This document shows, one piece after another, positions 48,986 through 60,380 of a DNA stretch of 64,000 nucleotides (the stretch's first letter is position 1; every line of letters begins with the position of its first letter). Source of the stretch: Vibrio metoecus (lineage in GTDB: Bacteria; Pseudomonadota; Gammaproteobacteria; Enterobacterales; Vibrionaceae); NCBI RefSeq assembly GCF_000696385.1, contig NZ_JJMN01000006.1:142832-206831 (forward strand), given 5' to 3'. Both the position numbers and the translations under genes were made by a program. The notes under the pieces are model-generated. The model searched no databases. It was not told the DNA's origin and saw nothing but the letters and a program-made list of their open reading frames with translations.

Positions 48986-50254
48986 ATGCCCAAGTTTGCT
49001 CTGCTGCCCCCGTACTCGCCAGATGTGGCGACGATCGAAAACCATACTCTTGATAACGATAGACTCACCGAGCAACTGGCTCCGCGCTTTCACCGCCCCC
49101 ATTTACGCCTAACACCCAGCCCAGCCTTAACTGAGCAACAAGTGATGAAACGGTGGCACAAACTGGATGCTCCCCAAGCTCAAGCACTACTGCTCGATGA
49201 ACATACCGAGCAGACCATGCTGGCGTACCAGAAAAACATCGAATATTTCATTGGCACGGTGAAGTTACCGGTTGGTATCGCAGGCCCACTGCGTATCAAT
49301 GGTTCGCATGCTCAGGGAGATTATCTAGTCCCACTTGCCACCACAGAAGCGGCCTTGGTGGCGTCATACCACCGCGGTAGCCAACTCATTACCGCAGCAG
49401 GTGGAGCAAGTGCGCTACTGATCAATGAAGGGGTGACTCGCACACCAGTCTTTGCCTTTCTCTCTTTGGCGCAAGCTGGACAATTTGTCGGTTGGGTCAC
49501 CAGCCAATTCGAGCAGATGAAAGAGATTGCTCAATCCACCACCGCTCACGGTAAGCTCAAAGATATTCAAGTCAATATTGAGGGCAATCACGTCTATCTG
49601 GTGTTTGAATACACCACTGGTGATGCGAGTGGACAGAACATGGTGACAATCGCTACGCACGCGGTATTTGAGTTTATTTTGCACCACTCTCCGGTCACAC
49701 CGACTCAAGCTTTTTTGGATGGTAATCTCTCCGGTGATAAAAAGGCCAACAGCTACACGCTACGCAGTGTACGCGGCAAGAAAGTGACCGCAGAAGTTCA
49801 TCTATCCACCGAGTTAGTGAAAAAATATCTGCACACCACACCCGAAAAAATGGTGCAGTTTGGGCAAATGACCACAGTGGGTGGTGCGCTTAGTGGAGCA
49901 ATCGGAGTCAACGCGCATTATGCGAATGCCTTAGCGGCGCTCTACATTGCTTGTGGGCAAGATGCCGCGTGTGTGGCGGAATCTGCGATTGGGATGACAC
50001 GCATGGATATCCACCCGAAAGGCGGTTTGTACGCGAGCGTCACACTGCCCAATTTGATGGTAGGAACCGTCGGTGGCGGCACCAGCCTACCCAGCCAACA
50101 GGCCTGTTTATCCTTAATGGGGTTAGCGGGGCAAGGTCACGCAAGAGCCTTAGCGGAAGTGGCTGCCGCTCTTTGTCTTGCCGGTGAGTTATCGATTGTC
50201 GGGGCGTTTTGTGCGGGACATTTTTCACGAGCTCACCATAAGCTCGCGCGCTGA
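48986..50254 (+). CDS. Hydroxymethylglutaryl-CoA reductase
   Basis: Interconverts HMG-CoA and mevalonate. The 422-residue protein has ENxxG-type substrate contacts (PVGIAGPLRI, TTEAALVASYHRG), the DKK-type lysine region (GDKKANSYTLRSVRGKKVTAEV), DASGQNMV for NADPH and GTVGGGTSLPSQ with the C-terminal catalytic His region (GHFSRAHHKLAR). It resembles the class I enzyme known in Vibrio. I choose ATG 48986, as the in-frame ATG at 48929 adds residues without homology. No other mevalonate gene is present in the window. It is convergent with modC, with an imperfect hairpin at 50295-50332 between them. Confidence 0.9.
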   Translation: MPKFALLPPYSPDVATIENHTLDNDRLTEQLAPRFHRPHLRLTPSPALTEQQVMKRWHKLDAPQAQALLLDEHTEQTMLAYQKNIEYFIGTVKLPVGIAGPLRINGSHAQGDYLVPLATTEAALVASYHRGSQLITAAGGASALLINEGVTRTPVFAFLSLAQAGQFVGWVTSQFEQMKEIAQSTTAHGKLKDIQVNIEGNHVYLVFEYTTGDASGQNMVTIATHAVFEFILHHSPVTPTQAFLDGNLSGDKKANSYTLRSVRGKKVTAEVHLSTELVKKYLHTTPEKMVQFGQMTTVGGALSGAIGVNAHYANALAALYIACGQDAACVAESAIGMTRMDIHPKGGLYASVTLPNLMVGTVGGGTSLPSQQACLSLMGLAGQGHARALAEVAAALCLAGELSIVGAFCAGHFSRAHHKLAR

Positions 50255-50294
50255 ACACTGAGCGTATGCCTTCACCTCAATATGTAGTGAGCAT

Positions 50295-50332
50295 ATCCCC
50301 TTTCCACTTGGTGTTTTAAGTAGGAAGGGGAT
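50295..50332. terminator. Hairpin between HMG-CoA reductase and modC
   Basis: Arms ATCCCCTTTCCACTT and AAGTAGGAAGGGGAT pair with one bulge. No long T tract is present on either side. Probably the shared end of two convergent transcripts. Confidence 0.5.
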
Positions 50333-50337
50333 AAACA

Positions 50338-51438
50338 TTAGTGAGTTAAAATCACATCGCGTTGTGACACACTGACCCCTTTAATTTGCGCGAATACTGA
50401 CATCCCCACCTTTAGCGCCAACTCCGCGTAAGCCCATTCCGTAACCACCGCCCACAAGTAGCATTCCTGTGCTAATTCCAGTTTCAGCGAAACGCTTTTT
50501 TTGCTCGGTTGTTGGTGTTCAATCGCCACAATGCGCGCTGGCAAAATATTTCGAATAGAGCTCGCGGTGGGTTTGTCTAACGCTATCGACACATCATTGG
50601 CACGCACTTGCATGCGCACACTGCTGCCGATTTCAGCATCCACTTGCTGTACCCAAAGTAGAACCTCATCCGCCAAGCGAACTTGGGTCAAACCGTATTC
50701 TTGGTGGTGTTTGCTCACCGTTGCAGAAAACAGCGTGCTTTGTTCACTGAATGATTGCCAAGGGCGCATCGCTTTGGATGACCATACTTGCTCAATCGGC
50801 CCCGAACTCAAAACTTTACCCTGATCCAACACCACCAGATGATCGGCCAAGCGCAAAATTTCCTGCATGCTGTGTGAGACATAAAGGATCGGCAGTTGAA
50901 AATGCTGCGCGAGGTTTTCCAGAAACGGCATCACTTCTTTCTTACGTGGCATATCGAGCGATGCCAGCGGTTCATCCATCAACAATAAATCGGGTTTAGA
51001 CAGCAGTGCGCGGCCAATCGCCACACGCTGCTTTTCTCCACCAGAGAGATCGCGTGGATGGCGATCTAATAACGGCTCTAATGCCAATAAGCGAGTGACG
51101 CTGGCAAAATAATCAGGATCAGCTTGAGTCACCCCGTAATTGAGGTTACCACGCACCGTATAGTGCGGAAAAAGCCGTGCATCTTGGAACACATAACCGA
51201 TCTTGCGTTGTTCAATCGGCAGGTTAATACGCTGTGATGAACTAAACAGAGTTCGTCCGGCAAGGTGAATTTCACCGTGCTCAGGCGTGGTTAATCCACT
51301 AATCAGGTTGATTAACGAGGTTTTCCCCGCTCCAGAACGGCCAAAAATGGCGCAAATCCCTGATGCAGGCAGTCGTAAATCCACATCGAGGTGCGTTTCC
51401 CCCAATTGCTTTTGGATTTGTAAAATCACCTCGCTCAT
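50338..51438 (-). CDS. modC: Molybdate ABC transporter ATPase
   Basis: ATPase of the ModABC molybdate importer, 366 residues. Walker A is [10 protein letters not shown], the signature [15 protein letters not shown], Walker [13 protein letters not shown] and the switch His YVSHSM. The C-terminal about 70 residues are a mop/TOBE-like domain ([14 protein letters not shown] onward). The ATG at 51438 shares its A with the modB stop (TAATG), showing translational coupling. It is the last gene of cobQ-modABC. Confidence 0.93.
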   Translation of the reverse strand: MSEVILQIQKQLGETHLDVDLRLPASGICAIFGRSGAGKTSLINLISGLTTPEHGEIHLAGRTLFSSSQRINLPIEQRKIGYVFQDARLFPHYTVRGNLNYGVTQADPDYFASVTRLLALEPLLDRHPRDLSGGEKQRVAIGRALLSKPDLLLMDEPLASLDMPRKKEVMPFLENLAQHFQLPILYVSHSMQEILRLADHLVVLDQGKVLSSGPIEQVWSSKAMRPWQSFSEQSTLFSATVSKHHQEYGLTQVRLADEVLLWVQQVDAEIGSSVRMQVRANDVSIALDKPTASSIRNILPARIVAIEHQQPSKKSVSLKLELAQECYLWAVVTEWAYAELALKVGMSVFAQIKGVSVSQRDVILTH

Positions 51439-52127
51439 TACTGCACTCCTAAGCGATGCTTCATGCACCGGCTTAACCATTCAGAAGTAAACAGTGAACC
51501 CAATGCAATAACGATGGAGATCACACACAGCCGAGCGGCTTCCATTTCCGAACCCGGTGTTTCTAAAAAGGTGAACATGGCCAGCGGGATGGTTTGTGTT
51601 TCCCCAGGGATGTTAGAAACAAAACTGATGGTGGCACCAAACTCGCCAAGGCTACGCGCAAAAGCCAACATCACCCCAGTCAAAATTCCCGGCAAAGTTA
51701 ACGGCAAAGTGATAGTAAAAAAGACTCGCAGTGGTGAGGCACCTAAAGTGCGGGCGGCTTGTTCGAGTTTTTGATCGACGCTTTCCAGACTGAGACGAAT
51801 CGAGCGCACCATTAAAGGCAGCGCAATCACCATACAAGCCAGCACCGCGCCACGCCAACTGAAGCTGAAACTCAGCCCAAAAACTTGATACAGCCACTGG
51901 CCAACAAAGCCTTGCCGACCCATGCTGATCAGCAGCAAATAACCAATCACCACTGGCGGCAAAACCAGTGGCAAGTGCACTAAACTATCAATCAGCCCTT
52001 TGCCCACAAAAGAAGTACGTGCCAACACCCACGCTAGCACTATGCCGATAGGCAGCAGCCATAACGTGGCGTAACCCGCCACTTTCAAACTCAGCACCAG
52101 TGCTGCCCATTCGTAATCAGTCAACAC
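51438..52127 (-). CDS. modB: Molybdate ABC transporter permease
   Basis: A 229-residue permease with five helices and the EAA loop [27 protein letters not shown]. The [14 protein letters not shown] segment is typical of ModB. It starts with GTG at 52127, six bases after the modA stop. It forms the membrane channel for molybdate uptake with ModC. Confidence 0.93.
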   Translation of the reverse strand: MLTDYEWAALVLSLKVAGYATLWLLPIGIVLAWVLARTSFVGKGLIDSLVHLPLVLPPVVIGYLLLISMGRQGFVGQWLYQVFGLSFSFSWRGAVLACMVIALPLMVRSIRLSLESVDQKLEQAARTLGASPLRVFFTITLPLTLPGILTGVMLAFARSLGEFGATISFVSNIPGETQTIPLAMFTFLETPGSEMEAARLCVISIVIALGSLFTSEWLSRCMKHRLGVQ

Positions 52128-52133
52128 AACGCA

Positions 52134-52892
52134 TTACTCGCTGGCAGATTCAAAGCCAAAGCCTTGCAAAATTTGTTGTGCTTGAGCAGAGCGAAAATAC
52201 GCCACCAACTCAGCACTTGCGGCTTTATCGTTAAGTTGTGCCAGTGGATAACGAATCGCTTGATGTGACTGCGCCGAGAAAGTCGTCACGATCGTGACTT
52301 TGTCACTGAGCATCGCATCGGTTTTGTAGACGATCCCAAGGGGAGACTCGCCACGTTCCACCAGCGCCAGAGCTAAACGCACGTTATTGGTTTGCGCAAG
52401 GCGTGATTCCAGTGGCGACCATACTCCGGCATGTTGCAAAGCTTGCTTGGCATAAATACCCGCAGGTACGGCATCGACTTGTGCCACCGCCAATCGTGAG
52501 TCCGCTAATGCCGCTTGCCATGCTGATACATTTTGCACATCAAATGCTTCAATAGGCTGCGTAGAAGGACGGATCAAGACCAAACGGTTTGCCGCAAGCG
52601 TTGTGACGTTTTGTGCCTTGACCAAAGACTTTTCAACCAAATAATTCGCCCACTCTTCATTGGCGGAGATAAACAGGTCAGCTGGCGCGCCCGCTTCAAT
52701 TTGGCGAGCCAAAGAAGAAGAACCACCGTACACCGTCACCAACTTAACATCATGTTGCTGTTGATAGGCTTCGACCAAGGCATTGACCGCATTGGTCATC
52801 GACGATGCCGCATAGATGTGCAGCGTCTCTTTTGCACTCACAACCTGCACATTAAAAGCGATACACAGCAGTAACAAGATTCGTTTGAACAT
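52134..52892 (-). CDS. modA: Molybdate-binding periplasmic protein
   Basis: Periplasmic binding protein of the molybdate importer, 252 residues. The signal peptide ends at VVSA-KE. Ligand-binding hallmarks are AASSMTNAV near the N-terminus and GSSSLARQIEAGAPADLFISAN. I use ATG 52892 (MFKRILLL), with AAGGAAA upstream; a longer in-frame start overlaps cobQ. It begins 11 bases after the cobQ stop, so cobQ-modA-modB-modC form one transcription unit. Confidence 0.92.
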   Translation of the reverse strand: MFKRILLLLCIAFNVQVVSAKETLHIYAASSMTNAVNALVEAYQQQHDVKLVTVYGGSSSLARQIEAGAPADLFISANEEWANYLVEKSLVKAQNVTTLAANRLVLIRPSTQPIEAFDVQNVSAWQAALADSRLAVAQVDAVPAGIYAKQALQHAGVWSPLESRLAQTNNVRLALALVERGESPLGIVYKTDAMLSDKVTIVTTFSAQSHQAIRYPLAQLNDKAASAELVAYFRSAQAQQILQGFGFESASE

Positions 52893-52903
52893 GTGGATTT
52901 TCC

Positions 52904-54369
52904 TTATAAGTCTGGCCACAAGAGTTTGAGATCGAGGTGCTGTTCGATCGCATCGGCGATACGGTCAATCGCCCGCTCTTGTACTGCTCTGTGGTCATAC
53001 TGTTCGATTTCGACAGCGCCTGCCCATTGGCAAACACGCAGCGCGGTTTCAGGGCGGTCAAAAATACCATGTAAATAGGTACCAAAGAGTTGATTGCAGT
53101 CACTGACTAACCCATCGATGCTGCCATCCCTGAGCAAAATCGGACTTTTTTGATCTTCAGCCCAAATCGAGCGCCCAGCATGGATCTCATAACCTTGCGC
53201 GATGACTTCTTGTCCATCTAGCATTAAAGTGCCTTGCACATTGGTGAGACGTCTTTTCTGCGGTGAGCTCAGTTTCCATCGCAAATAGACCCAGCCCTTC
53301 GCTGCTTCCGGCTTCACCTTCAATGCCAAGCGGATCATGTACCCATTCTCCAAGCATTTGGAAACCGCCACAAATGCCCATGACTTTGCCACCCAAGCGC
53401 ATGTGACGAAGGAGCTCTTTATCCCATCCTTGAGAACGTAAATAAGCGAGATCCGCTCGCGTTGATTTAGTACCGGGGAGAATGATCAGATCCGCTCCCG
53501 AAAGTGATTCACCCTGCCCGACATAACGAAAATCGATATTAGGATTCAGTCGCAGCGGGTCAAAATCGGTGTGATTGCTGATTCGGGTAAACACGGGGAC
53601 TGCAACACGCAGTTGGTGATCCGCCGAAAGTGTTTGATGTGCTGAAATTGCATCCTCCGCTTCCAGATCAAATCCGTGCAAATAAGGCAACACGCCGATC
53701 ACCGGCTTACCCGTTTTCTGCTCTAACCAGTCTAGTCCAGATTGCAGCAACGCAATGTCGCCGCGGAAGCGGTTAATCACAAAGCCTTTGACTCGTGCCT
53801 GCTCAGACTCTGAAAGTAAAGCCAACGTGCCATATAAATGGGCAAACACGCCACCGCGGTCAATATCTGCCACAATAATTACCGGAACATCAGCCTTTTC
53901 TGCAAAGCCCATATTGGCAATGTCATTGGCACGTAAGTTGATTTCGGCAGGGCTACCCGCCCCTTCAATCATGATCGCTTCGTAGTCGTTTTGCAGACGC
54001 AGGAAGGAATCCATGACGGTATCCATCGCGACTTTTTTATAGTCATGATAAGCGTTAGCTTCCATGTTGGATAATGCACGTCCTTGCAAAATCACTTGTG
54101 CACCCGTATCGGAATTGGGTTTGAGCAATACCGGATTCATGTGCACGCTTGGGGCAATACCGCATGCCTGTGCTTGTACGGCTTGCGCACGGCCAATTTC
54201 CCCACCGTCAGGGGTTACCGTCGCTGTTCAACGCCATATTCTGCGGCTTAAACGGGGCTACCTTGATGCCACGGCGAGCCAATACACGGCACAGCCCCGC
54301 AACCAAAACACTTTTGCCCGCATCTGAAGTGGTGCCTTGCACCATTAAGGCTTTTGATGTCGGAATCAT
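52904..54369 (-). CDS. cobQ: Cobyric acid synthase, two frameshifts
   Basis: Glutamine-dependent amidase of late cobalamin synthesis, about 487 residues. The start [20 protein letters not shown] carries a P-loop-like motif. Then come the ATPase part ([24 protein letters not shown]) and the GATase part with the nucleophile Cys in GICGGFQML. Two one-base insertions split it. One lies near 54219-54225, where dropping a base restores [15 protein letters not shown]; it is not in a homopolymer. The other is GG 53262-53263, which restores [14 protein letters not shown]. It is placed upstream of modABC. Vibrios are known for partial (salvage) cobalamin sets, so this gene alone does not show full synthesis. 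Confidence 0.87.
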
Positions 54370-54546
54370 TTCAACTTAACTCTCTGAATTTGGAGACATA
54401 ATAAGTGCTGAACCCAGCTCACTCAACAAAATGAACCGAATATTAATCGTCACCTCAGTATTGGTTCAAATCCGATCGCGTTTAATAGCCACATCAAGAC
54501 AACAAAGAGTCTCACTACGAGACAACTTCATTAAAAAGGAAAAACC

Positions 54547-54945
54547 ATGAAACGTACTATTATCGCTCTGACTTCTGCTCTGATCCTAGCTCCTGCTATC
54601 ACTATGGCTGCTGATAATTCTCAGCACATCAAATTTATTGGCGATAACCAAACACAAACCGGTGTGCAATTCCAAGGTCCTGTGGAAGTAGTGAAAGTGC
54701 AATCTCTGCTGGATTCATCAAACCCTTTCATGGAGAAAAAAGTGGTAGTGGAAGGCAACTTGGTTCGCCAACTGCGTAAGGACACTTATATGTTTTCTGA
54801 TGGTAGCAACGAAATTCAGGTCGAACTGGATGATGACATTCGCCTGAACGCAACCCTGACTCCAGAAACCAAAGTGCGCCTATTCGGTGAATTTGAAAAC
54901 GGCCGCACACCTGAAATCGAAGTCGATCATATCGAACTGCTGTAA
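54547..54945 (+). CDS. ygiW: YgiW/YdeI family periplasmic OB-fold stress protein
   Basis: A 132-residue secreted protein with a signal peptide ending at TMAADN. The mature part is a bacterial OB-fold (BOF) domain: GFxGP-like GVQFQGPVEVVKVQSLLD, VVVEGNLVRQLRKDTYMFSDGSNEIQVELDD and VRLFGEFENGRTPEIEVDHIELL. In enterics, family members help tolerate peroxide, cadmium or low pH and are controlled by envelope two-component systems. An SD (AAAGGA) precedes the ATG. It is monocistronic, with a perfect hairpin after it. Confidence 0.88.
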   Translation: MKRTIIALTSALILAPAITMAADNSQHIKFIGDNQTQTGVQFQGPVEVVKVQSLLDSSNPFMEKKVVVEGNLVRQLRKDTYMFSDGSNEIQVELDDDIRLNATLTPETKVRLFGEFENGRTPEIEVDHIELL

Positions 54946-54960
54946 TTTCAGACGCTGATC

Positions 54961-54997
54961 ATCAATAGCGATGCCTTGCGCATCGCTATTGATTTTC
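54961..54997 (+). terminator. Terminator after the ygiW gene
   Basis: Perfect 13-base stem ATCAATAGCGATG / CATCGCTATTGAT with a 7-base loop (54961-54993), followed by TTTCC. Confidence 0.75.
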
Positions 54998-55154
54998 CTT
55001 TTGAAACACGTCATGACCTCTCTTGAACACCTCTGAGATCCCTTTTTCTGGCGTAAAATCCCCCAATAAGTCCTCAATTGAAATAAATGGCCTGTAATTT
55101 GCTTCCTATTACGGTATCTTTGCCACCTATTTGATTGCTTGCGGACAACGTCAC

Positions 55155-55673
55155 ATGCTTAACAAACAACACCTTTCCTTGCTACTCGGCTTAGCACTTT
55201 CAGCGCCCGCGATGGCCAACAACTTTAACTACAACTTTCTTGAGTTCAGAACCGCAATGAACCCAGAGTCTGGTGGCGTCGAGTACAGCACTTACTTTAC
55301 CGATAATTCACACTTTATTGCACGCATCGACTCTCAACTGGATAGTGATTGGGATATTGCAGGTGGGATTGGTTTTAATGGTCCAGTGAATCAATTTGCC
55401 GATGTGTATGGGCAAATGTTGGTGCACAACATCCGTATGCCAAAAGAGTTAGGCGGAGCAAAAGAGACCGAGCTTGAATTCAACCTCGGCGGCCGTGTTT
55501 GGCTAACCAACCAAGTAGAAGGCCATGCGCGCATCGGTCGCTTGGGAGATCACTCGGTGTTCATGGCTGGGATTCGCTTTCATTCAACAGATCAGTTGTC
55601 ACTCACGGCAGAAACTCGTAATGCTGGCGTTTGGGGCCCACAAATCGGTATGGGCGTACGTTTTCAGTTTTAA
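55155..55673 (+). CDS. Small outer-membrane beta-barrel protein (hypothetical)
   Basis: A 172-residue secreted protein with a signal peptide ending at PAMA-NN. The mature part alternates polar and hydrophobic residues and ends with MGVRFQF, a terminal Phe typical of outer-membrane proteins. The pattern suggests an eight-strand barrel. I use ATG 55155; the frame is open to 55131 but without an SD-supported ATG. No specific family recognised. Alone between the ygiW and PilZ genes. Confidence 0.68.
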   Translation: MLNKQHLSLLLGLALSAPAMANNFNYNFLEFRTAMNPESGGVEYSTYFTDNSHFIARIDSQLDSDWDIAGGIGFNGPVNQFADVYGQMLVHNIRMPKELGGAKETELEFNLGGRVWLTNQVEGHARIGRLGDHSVFMAGIRFHSTDQLSLTAETRNAGVWGPQIGMGVRFQF

Positions 55674-55826
55674 TGCCCAACCGTTTTGTCGCCAAGTTGA
55701 GACAACACTCAGCTTGGCCTCATCCTATCCGTCAACTTAGTGTAAGAATGCTGAACAAGAAGTAGCAAATACCCAGCTTTCAGGTGTATAACTTTGCCAA
55801 TAATAAAAAACCTCTAAGAGTTTGAT

Positions 55827-56495
55827 ATGGCAGTCGGTTCCAATGACCTCAATAAACTGGCGTTACTGTTAAAGCCCGGCATGCGAGTCTCAGCTGAAAT
55901 TCAATTCGGACCTCAAGACAACTACGCGTTCCACACCACTCTTATTGGCCACAAGATCGATCAACACATTATTTTGGATTTTCCACTCAAGGCTCATGAA
56001 GCCTTAGTGATGCGCAAACTCAACAATGTGACAAATTGTGCTGCGCGGTATGTGTGATACTGAAATTGGGGCATATTCTGGACGTTTCAAAGCTCGATTT
56101 TACAAGCCAACACCAAACCTTTCTGTATTTTGTTTTTACGCCCGCCTAAACATTTTGCCACTAAGGCCATTCGTAGCCATGAACGCTACAAAATTGCTAT
56201 TCCTGCAGAACTCAGTGAAGGCGATAAAACTTACATCGGGATGCTGGTTGATTTTTCCGCTTCTGGCTGCGGTGTGTTTATTGAGGGTGAAAATGAATTA
56301 AACAAGGGTTCCAAGGTTCGGATCAACAGTGAACTGGATTCGTATCTACCCAAACGGATCAAAAGTCATATCGTCAATATTCGCCGTCAAGGCAACGGGC
56401 ATCTGATCGGTATCCAATTCGATCAACCAATTAGCTTAACGGAAACTCTCAAAAAACAGGTTTTAGAGCAAGCCTTTCTCGCCGGCTCAATTTGA
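55827..56495 (+). CDS. plzE: PilZ-domain c-di-GMP receptor (PlzE-like), two frameshifts
   Basis: A c-di-GMP receptor of about 222 residues with a YcgR-like N-terminal domain and a C-terminal PilZ domain. Both binding motifs are present: RSHER (RxxxR) and DFSASG ([D/N]xSxxG). Two shifts cancel each other. AAA 56033-56035 has one extra base (restores NNVTIVLRGMCDTE) and TTTT 56128-56131 lacks one (restores SVFLFLRPPKHFATKA). From memory it corresponds to V. cholerae VCA0735. Its stop overlaps the convergent luxQ stop by nine bases. A c-di-GMP receptor beside the AI-2 sensor is notable, as quorum sensing controls c-di-GMP in Vibrio. Confidence 0.82.
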
Positions 56496-59060
56496 GCTTC
56501 TCTGATTCAGATGCTGGTTTTTGAAATGCTCTAACGCTTTATGTAAGGTTTGTTCTTTAAGTGGCTTAACCAAAACATATTCCGCCCCAGCGTGGAAAAA
56601 GGCTTGTCGAGTCTCCTCTAAACCATCGGCAGTACAGGCATACACCACCGTCGGTAAATGCAACACCTGTTTGATGGTCCGCGTGGTTTCCACACCGTCC
56701 AGATAAGGCAACTGATTATCCATCAACACTAAGTCGTAGCGATGCAATTTCAACTCTTCAATGGCTTGCAAACCATCGGTAACCCAACTCACATCCAGAC
56801 CATATTTTCGACAGAAGGCTTGTGCAATAAAAGCATTCGTATGGTTATCTTCAACCAATAACACTCGCAGAGGTTTATCAAATAAGCGATGAAGATCAGG
56901 CAACAACAATGGAGGTTGCGCCGGCTCGACCACTTCTACCAACTCGATAGGTAGCTGGATCTCAAAACGGGTGCCGACACCATATTCTGAGCTGACATGC
57001 AGCTGTCCACTGAGCATTTCCACCAAACTGTGCACAATGGTTAACCCCAAACCACTGCCGCCATATTCACGCGTGGTGGTTGATTCCGCCTGCATAAAAG
57101 GTTCAAAAATCACCGCCAGATCTTGCTCACGAATACCAATTCCCGTATCAATCACCTGAATCACTAACTGTGCCAGTGGATCACCCACCATCAATTCCAG
57201 TTCAACTCGCACTGAGCCTTGGTGGGTAAACTTGATCGCGTTGTTGAGTAAGTTAAATAAGATCTGATTGATGCGAATTTGGTCACTACGTACCATCGTT
57301 GAGCGGGTAATATTCGAATTGACGATCAGTTGTAGCCCTTTGTCATTGCAGAGTGGACGATAAATTCGGTCAATCGCACACACTAGCTCTTGGAGAGGAA
57401 ACTCATTTTTTTGAATGCGGAATTTACCTTGCTCTAAACGAGAAAAATCCAAAATATCATTCAGCACCGCAAGCAGATGTTCGCCACTGCTGCACAAGAC
57501 GGCGACATGTTCACGCTGCTCATCCGTCAATGATGTGCGTTTAAGCAGCTGCGAAACCCCTAAAACTCCATTCAGTGGCGTACGTAACTCATGGCTCATC
57601 TTCGCCAAAAATTCGGCCCTGACTCGCGCAGATTCTTCAGCCTCTCGGCGGGCAACTTGGCTCTGTTTTTCGGCTTCCGCTATCGAAGTCACATCCTGAC
57701 CTTGGGTGATAACAGAAATAATCTGCCCTTCCACCATAATCGGGGAGAGGTTCCAGCGATACACTCGTCCATCAACTTCCGTCGTCACTTCACTGGGATT
57801 TTTACCTTGTGCAACGTAGGTAATCATCGGTAACAGCTGTTTTTCAAGAATCTCAAACAAGAAGTGGTTTTGAGCATCTTCACGTAAAAACTGAATTTGT
57901 GCAGAGGGATTCATGCGAATCAAACGCCCCGCGGTATTCCACAGCATGGTGGGTGATAATGCAAAGTTAAAGAGATCTTCAAACTGCTTTTCTTTATTCG
58001 CTAAACGGCGAAATGACTGTTCGAGAGTTCGCCCAAAATAATCGAACTCGTAAATTTTTGACCCCGCAAATTGGCTCTTCGTATCCAAATCCATCAATTT
58101 GTGGGTGTAATTCATTAAGGTTTCAATTTCAGCCTGAATACGTTTTTGTAACCACCAACGAGAAGCCATTGAAACGCCGATCATCGTCACCAATGCAAAC
58201 GCCATCCAAAAATAGAAGTTATCACGTAAAGTCAGTACGTTTTGGTTAGTTTGGATAGAATAAACACACAGATACGTTGGTTACGTTTTCTACTTCTAAA
58301 AAAGTTTTGCCCAACAATGAAGCTATCACGCATCGCATCTTTGGCACTATGCACGACATAATCTAGCGAGTAGGGTTCGTTCCCTTTTAAGGTGGAAACC
58401 AGTGGCGTGCTGTCTACCGCCAGCACGAGATTTTCGGAATTACTGCCACTGCGAATGGTCTCCACCAGGGCAAAATTGTCATTCAAGACCACGCCGACAT
58501 AGAGATACCCCATCACATGTCCGGTAACGGATTCAATCAAAGAGGAGCGACGAACCAAAACATAAAGCGATTTACCATCACTCGGCATTTGAACTAAATG
58601 CCAGTTACCGCTGATCGCAACTTTACGGATCAACTTATTCAGCTCTTGCGGGGCAATCCCGTAGAAAGAGGCATTACCGTCATCCCACAAAATCGTATCG
58701 TTACTGGAAATAAAACGCAGATCAGGGGAATTAGACAATTCGAGCTCATCAACACTCGAAAAAAACTCATCCAACTGGCTAGCTTGGCGGCTGTCTAGCG
58801 CCCGAATTAAGCTGGCATTTTTGGCGGTACTGTCTTGATGAATCTTGAGTGCAGCAAGTCGAAAATCAAATAGGCTTTGAATTAAGCTGGAAGTTTGAAC
58901 AGAGGTACGCTGCCCTTCTTGAGCCATTAAACGACTGCTGATCTGATAGCTTTAGAAATAAAACACTGACGATCAAAATCCCCATCGCGATAACCACAGC
59001 ATGCGTAATGAAGGAGGCAATGCGTTGTTTGTGCTTTATTTGGCTAGGTCGAATGTTCAA
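56487..59060 (-). CDS. luxQ: LuxQ autoinducer-2 sensor kinase, three frameshifts
   Basis: Hybrid kinase/phosphatase of quorum sensing that, with LuxP, reads AI-2 and feeds phosphate to LuxU and LuxO. About 856 residues: helix 1 (about 18-38), periplasmic LuxQ domain (LDEFFSSVDELELSNSPDLRFIS onward), helix 2 (about 280-300), PAS (ALSPTMLWNTAGRL), HisKA (AKMSHELRTPLNGVLG), HATPase_c (DTGIGI, GGSGLGLTIV) and a receiver (LLVEDNHTN, phospho-Asp in LVLMDNQLPYLDG). Three one-base insertions: TTT 58951-58953, the A4/T6 run near 58305, and the TTT in GTTTAT near 58262. Corrected joins match known LuxQ (VLFLSYQISSRL, GQTFLEVENVTNVSV, SIQTNQNVLTLRDN). It starts with TTG at 59060, with AAGAGG upstream, 19 bases after luxP. 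Confidence 0.9.
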
Positions 59061-59079
59061 ACACGTAATCCTCTTTTCC

Positions 59080-60237
<1,158 letters not shown>

Positions 60238-60318
60238 TCATAAATAAAAGGTGAACTTTTTGCCCTGAGTGGGAAATCGATGTTACTGATTATTAAGCAT
60301 CATGGAGGTAATTCATAG

Positions 60319-60353
60319 TGCAGGTGTGGGAAAAATGGATTCTCACACCTGCA
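60319..60353. terminator. Inverted repeat after the TraF-like gene
   Basis: Ten-base arms TGCAGGTGTG / CACACCTGCA with a 15-base loop, between the stop of the TraF-like gene (minus strand) and the luxP start. No T tract follows on the minus strand, so a simple terminator is not certain. Confidence 0.45.
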
Positions 60354-60380
60354 ACTGCTCACTTATTCAGCAAATCATCC

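Noticed and set aside
56487..59060. Natural loss of LuxQ function
   Set aside because: The breaks are in homopolymers, as in many other genes of the window, and each correction restores the known LuxQ sequence.
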